A stretch of 64,000 nt of DNA, taken from Rhodococcoides kroppenstedtii. GTDB lineage: Bacteria > Actinomycetota > Actinomycetes > Mycobacteriales > Mycobacteriaceae. Position 1 is the first letter of the stretch; each line of letters starts with the position of its first letter. The DNA is taken from contig NZ_FOJN01000001.1 in the NCBI RefSeq assembly GCF_900111805.1, forward strand, positions 186,001 to 250,000, in the 5' to 3' direction. The notes under the pieces are model-generated. The model did no database searches. It worked only from the letters and a program-made list of their open reading frames with translations, and was not told where the DNA came from. Below, in pieces: positions 9,028 to 19,043 of the stretch. The position numbers and the translations under genes were made by a program.

Positions 9028-9033
9028 AGGATA
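9028..9033 (-). promoter_or_regulatory. -10 hexamer TATCCT for the uORF-RDD transcript
   Basis: TATCCT on the minus strand, 6 nt before the uORF ATG. Confidence 0.55.
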
Positions 9034-9074
9034 GGCGGTCCGCAGGTCGGGACGACGTGGCGTGCGTAACCTCC

Positions 9075-9112
9075 GTAACACCGACGAAACACGGGCTTGA
9101 CGGTCAGGCAAC
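9075..9112 (+). promoter_or_regulatory. GlnR-type box upstream of glnA1
   Basis: The layout is GTAAC-6-GAAAC-6-TTGAC-6-GCAAC, with elements starting at 9075, 9086, 9097 and 9108. This closely matches the actinobacterial GlnR box gTnAC-n6-GaAAC repeated twice. A further GTAAC lies at 9066-9070. The third element doubles as a TTGAC-like -35, and TACCGT at 9123-9128 is a possible -10. It predicts nitrogen control of glnA1. Confidence 0.72.
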
Positions 9113-9204
9113 ACCGCTTCCCTACCGTCGTGCCTCGACGGAGCTGCCGCGCACCCGGTGACGGATCGACGCGGATCGGCACTCGACACAGAAGGAGCAC
9201 AAGC

Positions 9205-10641
9205 GTGGCTTTCACCACGGCCGAAGAGGTCATCAAGTACATCGCGGACGAGGACATCGAATACGTCGACATCCGCTTCACGGACCTCCCGGGCATTCAG
9301 CAGCACTTCTCGATCGCAGCGAAGGCCTTCACCAAGGACACCCTCGAGGACGGCCTCGCCTTCGACGGTTCGTCGGTCCGCGGCTTCCAGTCGATCCACG
9401 AGTCGGACATGATGCTGCTTCCCGACTACGGCACGGTGCAGATCGACCCGTTCCGTCGCGCGAAGACGCTGAACATGGACTTCTTCGTCCACGATCCGTA
9501 CACGCGTGAGTCCTACAGCCGCGACCCCCGCAACGTCGCGCGCAAGGCCGAGGAGTACCTGGTCTCGACGGGCATCGCCGACACCGCGTACTTCGGTCCC
9601 GAGGCGGAGTTCTACATCTTCGACTCGGTGCGCTACGACTCGCAGATGAACGGCGCGTTCTACGAGCTCGACTCGAGCTCCGGCGCCTGGAACACCGGCG
9701 CGGAGGCCGAGATCGACGGCTCCCCCAACCTCGGCTACAAGGTTCGCCCCAAGGGCGGATACTTCCCGGTCGCGCCGTACGACCACTACGTCGACCTGCG
9801 CGACGCGATTTCCACCAACCTGCAGAACGCGGGCTTCGAGCTCGAGCGCGGCCACCACGAGGTGGGCACCGGCGGCCAGCAGGAGATCAACTACAAGTTC
9901 AACACGATGCTGCGTGCGGCCGACGATCTGCAGCTGTTCAAGTACATCGTCAAGAACACCGCGTGGCAGCACGGCAAGTCCGCGACCTTCATGCCCAAGC
10001 CGCTCTTCGGCGACAACGGCTCCGGTATGCACGTGCACCAGTCGCTCTGGAAGGACGGCAAGCCGCTCTTCTACGACGAGAAGGGCTACGCCGGTCTGTC
10101 GGACCTGGCTCGTCACTACATCGGCGGCATCCTGCACCACGCGCCGTCGCTGCTGGCGTTCACCAACCCGACGATCAACTCGTACCACCGTCTGGTGCCG
10201 GGCTACGAGGCCCCCATCAACCTGGTGTACTCGGGCCGTAACCGCTCCGCCGCGGTGCGCATCCCGACGACGGGCAACAACCCGAAGGCCAAGCGCCTCG
10301 AGTTCCGCGCGCCCGACGCGTCCGGCAACCCGTACCTGTCGTTCGCCGCGCAGATGATGGCCGGCCTGGACGGCATCAAGAACAAGATCGAGCCGCTCGC
10401 TCCGGTGGACAAGGACCTCTACGAGCTCCCGCCGGAGGAGGCCAAGAACATCCCGCAGGCACCGACCTCGCTGCCGGCCGTGATCGACCGCCTCGAGCAG
10501 GATCACGAGTACCTGACGGCCGGTGGCGTGTTCACCACCGACCTGATCGAGACCTGGATCTCGCTCAAGCGCGAGTCGGAAATCGCCCCGGTGAACCTCC
10601 GTCCGCACCCCTACGAGTTCCAGCTCTACTACGACTGCTGA
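9205..10641 (+). CDS. glnA: Glutamine synthetase type I, GlnA1
   Basis: Makes glutamine from glutamate, ammonia and ATP; a cytoplasmic dodecamer. The 478 residues fit the long type I-beta class. Visible family stretches are [39 protein letters not shown] and [16 protein letters not shown]. The adenylylation loop reads [11 protein letters not shown] with Tyr406 as the target, the same residue number as in M. tuberculosis (from memory). GTG 9205 follows GAAGGAG. Control is expected at two levels: the GlnR-type box upstream, and GlnE, encoded 4 kb away. A 13-bp hairpin follows the gene. Confidence 0.97.
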   Translation: MAFTTAEEVIKYIADEDIEYVDIRFTDLPGIQQHFSIAAKAFTKDTLEDGLAFDGSSVRGFQSIHESDMMLLPDYGTVQIDPFRRAKTLNMDFFVHDPYTRESYSRDPRNVARKAEEYLVSTGIADTAYFGPEAEFYIFDSVRYDSQMNGAFYELDSSSGAWNTGAEAEIDGSPNLGYKVRPKGGYFPVAPYDHYVDLRDAISTNLQNAGFELERGHHEVGTGGQQEINYKFNTMLRAADDLQLFKYIVKNTAWQHGKSATFMPKPLFGDNGSGMHVHQSLWKDGKPLFYDEKGYAGLSDLARHYIGGILHHAPSLLAFTNPTINSYHRLVPGYEAPINLVYSGRNRSAAVRIPTTGNNPKAKRLEFRAPDASGNPYLSFAAQMMAGLDGIKNKIEPLAPVDKDLYELPPEEAKNIPQAPTSLPAVIDRLEQDHEYLTAGGVFTTDLIETWISLKRESEIAPVNLRPHPYEFQLYYDC

Positions 10642-10657
10642 TCACTCGATCGCACCC

Positions 10658-10694
10658 CGAACGCCCGGCCCGGATCTCTCCGGCCGGGCGTTCG
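10658..10694 (+). terminator. Hairpin after glnA1
   Basis: CGAACGCCCGGCC at 10658-10670 pairs perfectly with 10682-10694 across an 11-nt loop. It is a likely factor-independent terminator. The rest of the gap to 10877 shows only weak promoter-like sequence (TAGAAG at 10764-10769). Confidence 0.8.
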
Positions 10695-10877
10695 GCGTTC
10701 ACCGGGCGGTCTCGATTCGGCCGCCGATATCGCCGTTTCCGTTTGTCTCGGCATCGATCGGGGTAGAAGTGGGAACGTCCCGATGGGCCGTGGGTGCCGA
10801 TCCACCCGCAGATCCGGACGGCGCGGTGCACACGTGCCGCTGCGCCCCACTGTTCCCGAACAAAGGATCTGCGCCTG

Positions 10878-11528
10878 ATGGATGCCCTCTGGGACTTCGT
10901 GGTCGGGCGGCGCAAGCAGCTCGCGATCGATTCCTACCTGCACGTCTCCGCCGTCGTGCAGTGCGTGCTCATCGCCACTCTGCTCGGCGTCGTCATCGGC
11001 ATCCTGGTGTACCGCAGTCCTGCGGGGTCCGCGGTGGCGACGGCCCTGGCCAGCACCGTTCTGACCATCCCGTCGTTCGCCCTCCTGGGCCTGCTCATCC
11101 CGATCCTCGGACTCGGTGTCGGCCCGACGGTCACCGCCCTGGTGCTCTACTCGCTGCTCCCGATCATCCGGAACACGGTGGTGGGACTCGCGGCGGTCGA
11201 CCCCGCGGTGAGCGACGCCGCCCGCGGCATCGGCATGAGCCGCGTCGCGGTGTTGCGGCGCATCGAGATTCCGCTCGCGTGGCCGTCCATTCTCACCGGC
11301 ATGCGCGTCAGCACGCAGATGGCGATGGGCATCCTGGCCATCGCGGCGTACGCGAAGGGCCCGGGCCTCGGCAACCTGCTCTTCTCCGGCCTCGCCCGCG
11401 TCGGCAGCCCCACCGCTGTTCCCCAGGCCCTCACCGGCACCGTTCTCATCGTCGTCCTGGCGTTGATTCTCGACGGCATCTACGTGCTCGTCGGCAAGCT
11501 CACCACCTCGAGGGGTATCCGTGACTGA
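10878..11528 (+). CDS. Osmoprotectant ABC transporter permease (OpuCB/ProW-like), first subunit
   Basis: Inner-membrane permease of a glycine betaine/choline/carnitine-type importer; 216 aa with about five or six transmembrane helices. The cytoplasmic coupling loop is conserved: DAARGIGMSRVAVLRRIEIPLAWPS, the EAA-type motif that docks on the ATPase. ATG 10878 is chosen because the following sequence MDALWDFVVGRRKQL matches the family N-terminus. It is the first gene of a four-gene operon, overlapping the ATPase gene by 8 nt. The order permease-ATPase-permease-binding protein is the usual one for this class. Confidence 0.92.
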   Translation: MDALWDFVVGRRKQLAIDSYLHVSAVVQCVLIATLLGVVIGILVYRSPAGSAVATALASTVLTIPSFALLGLLIPILGLGVGPTVTALVLYSLLPIIRNTVVGLAAVDPAVSDAARGIGMSRVAVLRRIEIPLAWPSILTGMRVSTQMAMGILAIAAYAKGPGLGNLLFSGLARVGSPTAVPQALTGTVLIVVLALILDGIYVLVGKLTTSRGIRD

Positions 11529-12726
11529 CAGCAATCGCACCACCACCGGCGCGGAGATCGTGCTCGAGGACGTCACCAAGTCCTACCCGGGCCAGAAGAA
11601 CGCCGCCGTCGACCACGTGTCGATGACGATTCCGGCCGGCGAGGTGGTCGTCCTGGTGGGCCCGTCGGGCTGCGGCAAGACCACCACCATGCGGATGATC
11701 AACCGCCTGATCGAGCCGACGTCGGGTCGCATCACCATCGGCGGCAAGGACGCACTGTCGATCGACCCGAACGAGCTCCGGCGCACCATCGGGTACTCCA
11801 TCCAGCAGGCGGGACTGTTCCCGCACATGACCATCGCGCAGAACGTCGGCATCGTGCCGGGGCTCATCGGGTGGGACAAGAAGAAGATCGAGAGTCGCAC
11901 CGACGAGATGCTCGACCTCGTCGGTCTCGACCCGGCCCAGTACCGCGGCCGCTACCCGCGGCAGCTCTCCGGTGGTCAGCAGCAACGCGTCGGCGTGGCA
12001 CGAGCCCTCGCCGCCGATCCCCCGGTACTGCTCATGGACGAGCCCTTCGGGGCCGTCGACCCCATCACTCGGGGTCTGCTGCAGGACGAACTCATGCGCC
12101 TGCAGTCGGAACTCGGCAAGACCATCGTCTTCGTCACCCACGATTTCGACGAGGCGGTCAAACTCGGCGATCGTATTGCCGTCCTGGGCAACCAGTCGCG
12201 GATCCTCCAATACGACACACCGGAGGCCGTCCTCGCCAACCCCGCCGACGACACCGTGGCCGGCTTCGTCGGTGCCGGCGCCGCACTCAAGCAGCTCACC
12301 CTCATGCGCGTGCGCGACATCGAACTGTCCGACGTGCCCGCGTTCGGCGAGAACGAGCCCGTCGAATCCATGAACGCCGCCCTCGGTTCCGACCCGCAGG
12401 CCTGGGGTCTGATTCTCGACGAGCGGCGTCGCCCGGTGCGGTGGACCGACCGACGCCATCTGAAAGGTGTCGGCAGCCTCCGCGACGTCGGCGTCCCGAT
12501 CGGAGAACTGGTCTCGACGCAGTCGACGTTGCAGGACGCGCTCGAAGCCCTTCTCGCCGAGGGCAATGCGACGGCCACCGTGACCGGCAACCGCGGCGAG
12601 TACGTCGGCACCATCACCATCGAGCAGTTGATCGACACCATCAAGACCATCCGCTCGGCGCACGCCGACGACCACGTCGATCAGGATCCGGCCGCGTCGC
12701 CGGCCGCGGCGGGAGCGTCCTCGTGA
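11521..12726 (+). CDS. Osmoprotectant ABC transporter ATPase with C-terminal CBS pair (OpuCA-like)
   Basis: ATP-hydrolysing subunit of the importer; 401 aa. The nucleotide-binding domain spans about 8-250, with Walker A GPSGCGKTT, the Q-loop in YSIQQAG, signature LSGGQQQR, Walker B VLLMDEP and the switch His in FVTHDFDE. Residues about 265-385 look like a CBS-domain pair, which in OpuA/OpuC senses ionic strength or nucleotides; ITIEQLIDTIKTI near the end fits a CBS helix. It starts with GTG inside the upstream permease and overlaps the next permease by 4 nt (GTGA), so the three are translationally coupled. Confidence 0.94.
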   Translation: MTDSNRTTTGAEIVLEDVTKSYPGQKNAAVDHVSMTIPAGEVVVLVGPSGCGKTTTMRMINRLIEPTSGRITIGGKDALSIDPNELRRTIGYSIQQAGLFPHMTIAQNVGIVPGLIGWDKKKIESRTDEMLDLVGLDPAQYRGRYPRQLSGGQQQRVGVARALAADPPVLLMDEPFGAVDPITRGLLQDELMRLQSELGKTIVFVTHDFDEAVKLGDRIAVLGNQSRILQYDTPEAVLANPADDTVAGFVGAGAALKQLTLMRVRDIELSDVPAFGENEPVESMNAALGSDPQAWGLILDERRRPVRWTDRRHLKGVGSLRDVGVPIGELVSTQSTLQDALEALLAEGNATATVTGNRGEYVGTITIEQLIDTIKTIRSAHADDHVDQDPAASPAAAGASS

Positions 12727-13535
12727 CCACCGCGTCGGAGGCGCCTGCCCTCGGCGGTGACGTCGACCCGGCCGCCGACGCGGAGTCCGCGGCCCGCGCC
12801 GTGCGGCGCGCGGAACGAATCCGCCTGCTCATCCAGCCGCTGATCGTCGTCGTCATGGTCGCCGTCCTGCTGACCTACGCCCTCACCCGGGAGCTGACGG
12901 CCACCCAGGCCGAGACCATCAACATCGGCACGATCTCCGAGACGGTGCTGCAGCACGTCCTCATCACCTTCGTGGTGACCGCCCTCGTCGTCCTGGTGGC
13001 CGTTCCCCTGGGAATCCTGTTGACCCGCAACGGGTACCGCAGACTCGCGCCGATCTTCATCGGAATCGCCAACATCGGACAGGCCGCTCCGGCGGTCGGT
13101 CTGCTGGTGCTGCTCTTCCTGCTGACCAGCACTACCGGCTTCTGGATCGGCGTGCTGCCCATCGCCTTCTATTCGCTCCTGCCGGTCCTGCGGAACACGA
13201 TGCTGGGCTTCCAGCAGGTCGATCCGAGCTACATCGACGCCGCCCGCGGGCAGGGCATGTCCAGCGGTGGGGTGTTGCGCCGCATCGAGTTCCCGCTAGC
13301 CGTGCCGTACATCCTGGCGGGCCTGCGCACCTCGCTCGTGCTCGCCGTCGGTACCGCCACGCTGAGCTTCCTGGTCGGCGCCGGTGGTCTGGGCGTGCTC
13401 ATCGACACCGGCTACAAACTCAACCAGCCGCTCATCCTCGTCGTCGGTGCCGTCCTGGCCGTCGCACTCGCCCTGCTCGTCGACTGGCTCGGCGCGCTCG
13501 CCGAGGCCTATCTCGGACCGAAGGGACTTCGCTAG
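12723..13535 (+). CDS. Osmoprotectant ABC transporter permease, second subunit
   Basis: A 270-aa partner permease. It has an acidic/Arg cytoplasmic N-terminus of about 35 residues, then a transmembrane segment (LIVVVMVAVLLTYAL), a short external stretch, and about five more helices. The coupling loop DAARGQGMSSGGVLRRIEFPLAVPY closely parallels that of the first permease, so the importer is a heterodimer. The SSTGFW-like segment (TSTTGFWIGVLPI) is typical of OpuCB/CD proteins. GTG overlaps the ATPase stop, and the binding-protein gene starts directly after its stop. Confidence 0.92.
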   Translation: MTTASEAPALGGDVDPAADAESAARAVRRAERIRLLIQPLIVVVMVAVLLTYALTRELTATQAETINIGTISETVLQHVLITFVVTALVVLVAVPLGILLTRNGYRRLAPIFIGIANIGQAAPAVGLLVLLFLLTSTTGFWIGVLPIAFYSLLPVLRNTMLGFQQVDPSYIDAARGQGMSSGGVLRRIEFPLAVPYILAGLRTSLVLAVGTATLSFLVGAGGLGVLIDTGYKLNQPLILVVGAVLAVALALLVDWLGALAEAYLGPKGLR

Positions 13536-14519
13536 ATGCGCCGCATTACACGGTTGTTCGCGGCGCTCGGCGCCTCCTCCCTCCTCCTCGCCGGCTGCGG
13601 GCTGCAGTCCGGCAGCGCGGTCCCGCTCGACGTCGGGCCGGGCAGCATCACCGCCCAGCCCGGACTCGAGGGTGCCGAACTGACCGTCGGGTCGAAGGAC
13701 TTCACCGAGCAGATCGTGCTCGGCTACATCCTCGAATTCGCCCTGGAGGCGGCGGGCGCGAACGTCCGCGACCTCACCAACATCTCGGGGTCCAACAGCA
13801 CGCGGCAGGCCATGATCAGCGGCCAGGTCGACCTGGCCTACGAGTACACGGGCACGGGCTGGATCAACTACCTGGGCAACGAGACCCCGATCGCCGACGC
13901 CACCGCACAGTTCGACGCGGTGCGGGACGCCGACGAGGAGAACGGCATCGTCTGGGTCAACCCGGCGCCGATGGACAACACCTACGCACTCGCGATGAAC
14001 CAGCAGACGGCGGAGGCGACGGGCGTGAAGACCCTCTCCGACTACGCCGCGCTGGCGAACTCCGACCCCGCCGCCGCGTCGGTGTGCGTGGAGACCGAGT
14101 TCAACTCCCGCCAGGACGGTTTCCCCGGCCTCGCGGCGACGTACGGGTTCGACGCCAACGCCGTGCCGCGGCAGATCCTGCAGACCGGCGTGATCTACCA
14201 GGCGACCGCCGAGGGGTCGCAGTGCAAGTTCGGTGAGGTGTTCACCACCGACGGCCGCATCAAGGGCCTGAACCTCGTGGTGGTCGAGGACGACAAGTCG
14301 TTCTTCCCGCGCTACAACGCCACCGTCACCATGCGCCAGGAGGTGGCGGACCGGTACCCGGAGATCGCGGAGATCACCGCCCCCGTCTCGGCGGCGCTGA
14401 CCAACGACGCCATCACCGAGCTCAACAAGGAAGTCGACGTCGACGGCCGGGAGCCGGCCGAGGTGGCGCGGGACTGGATGGTGCAGGAAGGGTTCGTGAC
14501 CGTCGGCGGTGCCGACTAG
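13536..14519 (+). CDS. Osmoprotectant substrate-binding lipoprotein (OpuCC/ProX-like)
   Basis: Membrane-anchored solute receptor of the importer; 327 aa. The signal peptide MRRITRLFAALGASSLLLAG ends in lipobox LAGC, so Cys21 is expected to be lipidated. The OpuAC-type domain begins at LTVGSKDFTEQIVLGYILE, a strong family hallmark, followed by GQVDLAYEYTGTGW and NTYALAMNQQTAE. The ligand is probably a quaternary amine, but the binding aromatics cannot be assigned securely by eye. Its 3' end carries a stop-spanning repeat. Confidence 0.92.
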   Translation: MRRITRLFAALGASSLLLAGCGLQSGSAVPLDVGPGSITAQPGLEGAELTVGSKDFTEQIVLGYILEFALEAAGANVRDLTNISGSNSTRQAMISGQVDLAYEYTGTGWINYLGNETPIADATAQFDAVRDADEENGIVWVNPAPMDNTYALAMNQQTAEATGVKTLSDYAALANSDPAAASVCVETEFNSRQDGFPGLAATYGFDANAVPRQILQTGVIYQATAEGSQCKFGEVFTTDGRIKGLNLVVVEDDKSFFPRYNATVTMRQEVADRYPEIAEITAPVSAALTNDAITELNKEVDVDGREPAEVARDWMVQEGFVTVGGAD

Positions 14520-14566
14520 CCGACACCGTCGGCGGTGCCGACTGATCATCCCCGCGGGCACCGACT
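14498..14566 (+). repeat. Degenerate tandem repeat over the stop of the binding-protein gene
   Basis: ACCGTCGGCGGTGCCGACT occurs at 14499 and again at 14525 (26-bp period), followed by a worn third copy, GGCACCGACTGA. The first copy contains the real stop TAG and the later copies carry TGA. Each good copy holds the perfect hairpin GTCGGC-GGT-GCCGAC. Confidence 0.85.
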
Positions 14567-14581
14567 GAGCCGCAGCACCCG

Positions 14582-17500
14582 TCAGCTCCCGAACGCCCGT
14601 TCGACCACGTTCTTCGCCCGGCGCGTGACACGCAGGTAGTTGTCCAGGAAGGACCCGGCGTCACCGCCCGGCCAGCCGGCGACCTGCGCGACGGCGGAGA
14701 GCACCTTGCCGGGGGCGGGCAGTTGATCTGTGGGCTTGCCGCGCACCAGGACCAGGGCGTTGCGCGCCTTGGTCGCGGTGAGCCACGCCTGCCGGAGCAG
14801 GTCGACGTCGCCCGGACTCATGAGTTCGGCCGCGCCGATGGCGTCCAGCGCCTGCAGGGTCGAGGTGTTGTGCAGCGCCGGAACGCGGTGGGCGTGACGG
14901 AGCTGCAGCAACTGCACGGTCCACTCGACGTCGGCCAGACCGCCTCGTCCGAGTTTGGTGTGGGTGGTGGGGTCCGCCCCCTTGGGCAGACGTTCCGCGT
15001 CCACGCGAGCCTTGATGCGCCGGATCTCGCGTACGGCCTCCTCGGAGACACCGCCCTCCGGGTAGCGGACGGAGTCCGCCACGAGCAGGAAGCGGATCCC
15101 CAGGTCCTGATCCCCGGCCACCTGGTGGGCGCGCAGCAGCGCCTGGATCTCCCACGGCTGCGCCCACTGGGTGTAGTACGCCTCGTACGCCGACAGCGTG
15201 CGCACGACGGGGCCCTGACGGCCTTCCGGCCGCAGTCCGGTGTCCACCTCGAGGGGCGGGTCCTGGCTGGGTGAGCCGAGCAGCGTGCGGACACGGTCGG
15301 CGATGGCGTTGGCCCACTTGACGGCCTCGGCGTCGTCGGCACCCGGCACGGGCTCGCATACGAACAGCACGTCGGCGTCGGACCCGTAGCCCAGTTCTCC
15401 GCCGCCGAGACGGCCCATGCCGATGATGGCGATCGTGGCCGGGGCGGGCTCGCCGCGGTCGGCGACGGACGCACGAACGGCCGCGTCGAGCGCGGCGTTG
15501 ATGACCGCGGCCCAGACCGACGACAGCGCCCGGCACACCTCGGGCACGTCGAGCAGGCCGAGGATGTCGGCGGACGCGACGCGGGCGAGTTCGTAACGGC
15601 GCAACGACCGGGCAGCACCGACGGCACGCACCGGATCCTCGTAGCGTGCGGACGATTTGAGAATGGCCCCGTACGTCTCGGTGGGGTCGACGTCGAGCAG
15701 GTTCGGCCCGGAGGCGCCGTCGCCGTAGAGGCGGATGACCTCGGGGGCGTTGACCAGAACGCTGCGCAGGTATTCCGACGAGCCGAGGACACGCATCAGC
15801 CGCTGCGCCACCGGGCCCTCGTCACGCACGAGACGCAGGAACCAGGACTGCTCCGCGACCTCCTCGCACAGACGCCGATAGGCGAGCAGGCCGGCGTCGG
15901 GATCCGGTGTGTCGCCGAGCCATTCGAGCAGCGTCGGCAGCAGCATCGACTGGATACGACCCTTGCGTGCACCCATGCCCACCAGGGCGGTGAGATGTCC
16001 GAGCGCGTTCTGCGGCGCCGAGTAGCCGAGGGCGGAGAGCTGCCGCTTGGCCGAGTCGGCGCTCAGGCGCAGCGTGTCGCTGTCGAGCCGAGCGACGGAC
16101 TCGAGCAGCGGCCGGTAGAACAGACGGGCGTGCAGCCGTCGGATGCGCTGAGCGTTGCGGCGGATCTCCTGGCGCAGGACGCCCAGCGCATCGTGGTTGC
16201 CGTCGGGTCGCATGTGCGCGGCGCGGGCCAGCCACCGCAGGGCCTCGTCGTCGTCGAACGGCGGAAGGGTGTGCGTCCGTTGCAGTTTCTGCAGTTGCAG
16301 CCGGTGCTCGATCAGCCGGAGGAACTCGTAGGACGCGGTGAGGTTGGCGGCGTCGTCACGGCCGACGTACCCGCCGTCCGCCAGCGCGGACAGCGCGGAC
16401 ACCGTGCTCTGCACGTGCAGCGACTCGTCGCCGCGACCGTGCACCATCTGCAGCAACTGCACGGCGAACTCCACGTCGCGCAGACTGCCGCGGCCGAGCT
16501 TGATCTCCCGCTCGCGCAGCTCCGGCGGCACCATCTCCTCGACCCGTCGGCGCATCGCCTGCACCTCGGGGACGAAGTCCTCGCGCTCGCTCGCGTTCCA
16601 CACCAGTGGCGTCACGGCGGCGACGTAGGCAGCGCCCAGCTCGACGTCGCCGGTCATCGCGCGGGCTTTGAGCAACGCCTGGAACTCCCAGGTCTTCGCC
16701 CACCGCTGGTAGTAGGCGAGGTGCGAGTCGAGGGTGCGCACGAGCTCGCCCTGCTTGCCCTCGGGCCGCAGCGCCGCGTCGACTTCGAAGAAGGCCGACG
16801 ACCCCACGCGCATGAGCTCGCCCGCGAGCCGCGTCGCGGCGGTGGTCGCCGGTTCCGCCACGAAGACGACGTCCACGTCGGAGACGTAATTGAGTTCGCG
16901 CGCACCGCATTTGCCCATGGCGATCACCGCGAGCCGCACCGAGCACGGCTCGTCGGGGAACGTGGTGGCGACGGCAACGGCCAAGGCGGCGGTGAGCGCG
17001 GCGTCCGCGAGGTCGGACAGGTGACGAGCGACCGTCTCGTAGGGAACGACGGCTTCGTTCTCCACCGTCGCCGCGAGATCCGCGGCGGCCAGGATCATCA
17101 GATGGTCGCGGTAGACGGTGCGCAGCGCCAGAACGGCTTTCGGTCCCGTCAGTGCCGCGCGGAACAGTCCGTCGGACGCGCACTCCCCCGTCTCGGGGGT
17201 TGCCTCCACGGCCCCGAGAAGATCGGACCGCACCTCGTCGGGCGTAGGCAGCGCCGTCCGGTGCTCGGCGAGCAGACGCCACTTCTCCGGCTGCCCCACC
17301 AGGTGGTCCCCCAGCTCGGCCGACGAGCCCACCAGGGCGAGCAGGCGTCCGCGCACCAGCGGGTCGCGGCGCAGGGCGGTGTCGAGGTCGGACCACCCGT
17401 CGCCCAATCCCTCGGCGAGACGCACCACCGTGCGCAGCGCGAGGTCCGCGTCCGGCGAGCGCGACAAGGACCAGAGCAGGTCCACGTCGGCCTCACCGGT

Positions 17501-17596
17501 CCATCCCAGGCGCGCGAGGTCGGCCGACGCGGTCTCCGCGACCAGACCCAGTCGCCCCGGACTGGGCAGAGTGGATCGGCCGGGCGGTGGAGTCAT
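14582..17596 (-). CDS. glnE: Bifunctional glutamine synthetase adenylyltransferase/adenylyl-removing enzyme GlnE
   Basis: Adds or removes AMP on the regulatory tyrosine of GlnA1, tuning its activity to nitrogen supply. The 1004 residues show two nucleotidyltransferase domains. The N-terminal one has [19 protein letters not shown] (about 240) with [13 protein letters not shown]. The C-terminal one has [20 protein letters not shown] (about 730) with [13 protein letters not shown]. Both keep the GxxxGxxxL...SDxD pattern. PII/UTase sensing cannot be judged from here. It is 64 nt downstream of glnA2 on the same strand, so co-transcription is likely, and it matches the glnA1-glnE-glnA2 order of mycobacteria. 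Confidence 0.96.
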   Translation of the reverse strand: MTPPPGRSTLPSPGRLGLVAETASADLARLGWTGEADVDLLWSLSRSPDADLALRTVVRLAEGLGDGWSDLDTALRRDPLVRGRLLALVGSSAELGDHLVGQPEKWRLLAEHRTALPTPDEVRSDLLGAVEATPETGECASDGLFRAALTGPKAVLALRTVYRDHLMILAAADLAATVENEAVVPYETVARHLSDLADAALTAALAVAVATTFPDEPCSVRLAVIAMGKCGARELNYVSDVDVVFVAEPATTAATRLAGELMRVGSSAFFEVDAALRPEGKQGELVRTLDSHLAYYQRWAKTWEFQALLKARAMTGDVELGAAYVAAVTPLVWNASEREDFVPEVQAMRRRVEEMVPPELREREIKLGRGSLRDVEFAVQLLQMVHGRGDESLHVQSTVSALSALADGGYVGRDDAANLTASYEFLRLIEHRLQLQKLQRTHTLPPFDDDEALRWLARAAHMRPDGNHDALGVLRQEIRRNAQRIRRLHARLFYRPLLESVARLDSDTLRLSADSAKRQLSALGYSAPQNALGHLTALVGMGARKGRIQSMLLPTLLEWLGDTPDPDAGLLAYRRLCEEVAEQSWFLRLVRDEGPVAQRLMRVLGSSEYLRSVLVNAPEVIRLYGDGASGPNLLDVDPTETYGAILKSSARYEDPVRAVGAARSLRRYELARVASADILGLLDVPEVCRALSSVWAAVINAALDAAVRASVADRGEPAPATIAIIGMGRLGGGELGYGSDADVLFVCEPVPGADDAEAVKWANAIADRVRTLLGSPSQDPPLEVDTGLRPEGRQGPVVRTLSAYEAYYTQWAQPWEIQALLRAHQVAGDQDLGIRFLLVADSVRYPEGGVSEEAVREIRRIKARVDAERLPKGADPTTHTKLGRGGLADVEWTVQLLQLRHAHRVPALHNTSTLQALDAIGAAELMSPGDVDLLRQAWLTATKARNALVLVRGKPTDQLPAPGKVLSAVAQVAGWPGGDAGSFLDNYLRVTRRAKNVVERAFGS

Positions 17597-17660
17597 CGGG
17601 CACTCTCTCGGGTCGAACGGACTCGTCGAACGGGCGACACGCTGCCGGCGGCGCTACGGC

Positions 17661-19001
17661 TCACAGTCCGAGGTAGGTCTCGAGCTCGAACGGCGTCACG
17701 CGTGACCGGTAGGACTCCCACTCACGACGCTTGTTGCGCAGGAAATAGTCGAACACGTGCTCGCCGAGCGTCTCGGCCACCAGTTCGGACTTCTCCATCG
17801 CGGCCAGCGCCTCGTTGAGACTGCTCGGCAGCTCGCGGTACCCCATGGCACGCCGCTCGGCGGACGTGAGCGACCAGACGTCCTCCTCCGCCTCCGGCGG
17901 CAGCTCGTACCCCTGCTCGATGCCGCGCAGTCCGGCGGCCAGCAGCACGGCGAACGTGAGGTACGGGTTGCAGGCCGAGTCGGGGCTGCGGATCTCGACG
18001 CGCCGCGACGACGCCTTGTTCGGCGTGTACATCGGCACGCGGATCAACGCGGAGCGGTTGGACGGGCCCCACGACGCCGCCGTCGGAGCCTCCCCACCGT
18101 GGATGAGGCGCTTGTACGAGTTGACCCACTGATTGGTGACCGCGCTGATCTCGTTGGCGTGCTCGAGGATCCCGGCGATGAAGGCTTTCCCGGTGTCCGA
18201 GAGCTGCATCGGATCGTCCGGGTTGTGGAAGGCGTTGGTCTCGCCCTCGAACAGACTCATGTGGGTGTGCATCGCCGAGCCGGCCTGATCGCTGAACGGC
18301 TTGGGCATGAACGTCGCGCGCACGCCCTCCTCGATCGCGACCTCCTTGACCACGTAGCGGAAGGTCATCACGTTGTCCGCCATCGACAGCGCGTCCGCGT
18401 ACCGCAGGTCGATCTCCTGCTGGCCGGGCGCGGCCTCGTGATGACTGAACTCGACGGAGATGCCCATGGACTCGAGCGCGTCGATCGCGTGGCGGCGGAA
18501 GTTCGGCGCGGAGTCGTGCACGGCCTGGTCGAAGTACCCGCCGTTGTCGGCCGGGGTGGGCGGACGCCCGTCGTCGGGCATCTCGCTGCAGAGAAAGAAC
18601 TCGATCTCCGGATGCACGTAGCAGCTGAACCCGAGGTCGCCGGCCTTGCTCAGCTGGCGCCGCAGGACGTGCCGCGAATCCGCCCACGACGGCGAGCCGT
18701 CCGGCATGGCGATGTCGCAGAACATGCGGGCGGAGTGCTGCTCACCCTTGCTGGTGGTCCACGGCAGGATCTGGAACGTGGTGGGGTCGGGCTTGGCCAC
18801 CGTGTCCGCCTCGGACACGCGGGAGAAACCCTCGATGGCGGACCCGTCGAAGCCGATGCCCTCCTCGAAGGCACCTTCGAGTTCCGCCGGAGCGATCGCC
18901 ACCGACTTGAGGTATCCGAGCACGTCCGTGAACCAGAGGCGCACGAATCGAATGTCGCGCTCCTCCAGCGTGCGCAGCACGAATTCCTTTTGGCGATCCA
19001 T
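17661..19001 (-). CDS. glnA2: Glutamine synthetase GlnA2
   Basis: Second type I glutamine synthetase, 446 aa, with family stretches GIGFDGSAIEGF, EIEFFLCSE, MHTHMSLFEG and VEIRSPDSACNPYL. The loop that holds the adenylylated Tyr in GlnA1 reads EEDVWSLTSAE here, so the tyrosine is absent and GlnE control is not expected. ATG 19001 (MDRQKEFVLRTLEERDIRF) is chosen over the longer frame because TAGCCT lies exactly 7 nt upstream and the sequence matches mycobacterial GlnA2 N-termini (from memory). Its physiological reaction may differ from GlnA1. Confidence 0.95.
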   Translation of the reverse strand: MDRQKEFVLRTLEERDIRFVRLWFTDVLGYLKSVAIAPAELEGAFEEGIGFDGSAIEGFSRVSEADTVAKPDPTTFQILPWTTSKGEQHSARMFCDIAMPDGSPSWADSRHVLRRQLSKAGDLGFSCYVHPEIEFFLCSEMPDDGRPPTPADNGGYFDQAVHDSAPNFRRHAIDALESMGISVEFSHHEAAPGQQEIDLRYADALSMADNVMTFRYVVKEVAIEEGVRATFMPKPFSDQAGSAMHTHMSLFEGETNAFHNPDDPMQLSDTGKAFIAGILEHANEISAVTNQWVNSYKRLIHGGEAPTAASWGPSNRSALIRVPMYTPNKASSRRVEIRSPDSACNPYLTFAVLLAAGLRGIEQGYELPPEAEEDVWSLTSAERRAMGYRELPSSLNEALAAMEKSELVAETLGEHVFDYFLRNKRREWESYRSRVTPFELETYLGL

Positions 19002-19008
19002 GACCGTC

Positions 19009-19014
19009 AGGCTA
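19009..19014 (-). promoter_or_regulatory. -10 hexamer TAGCCT of leaderless glnA2
   Basis: TAGCCT on the minus strand, 7 nt, then ATG 19001. A lone GTAAC about 25 nt further upstream could be a worn GlnR half-site, but no full box is seen. Confidence 0.5.
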
Positions 19015-19043
19015 GGCACGCCGCATTAAATCCGTGTTACATC

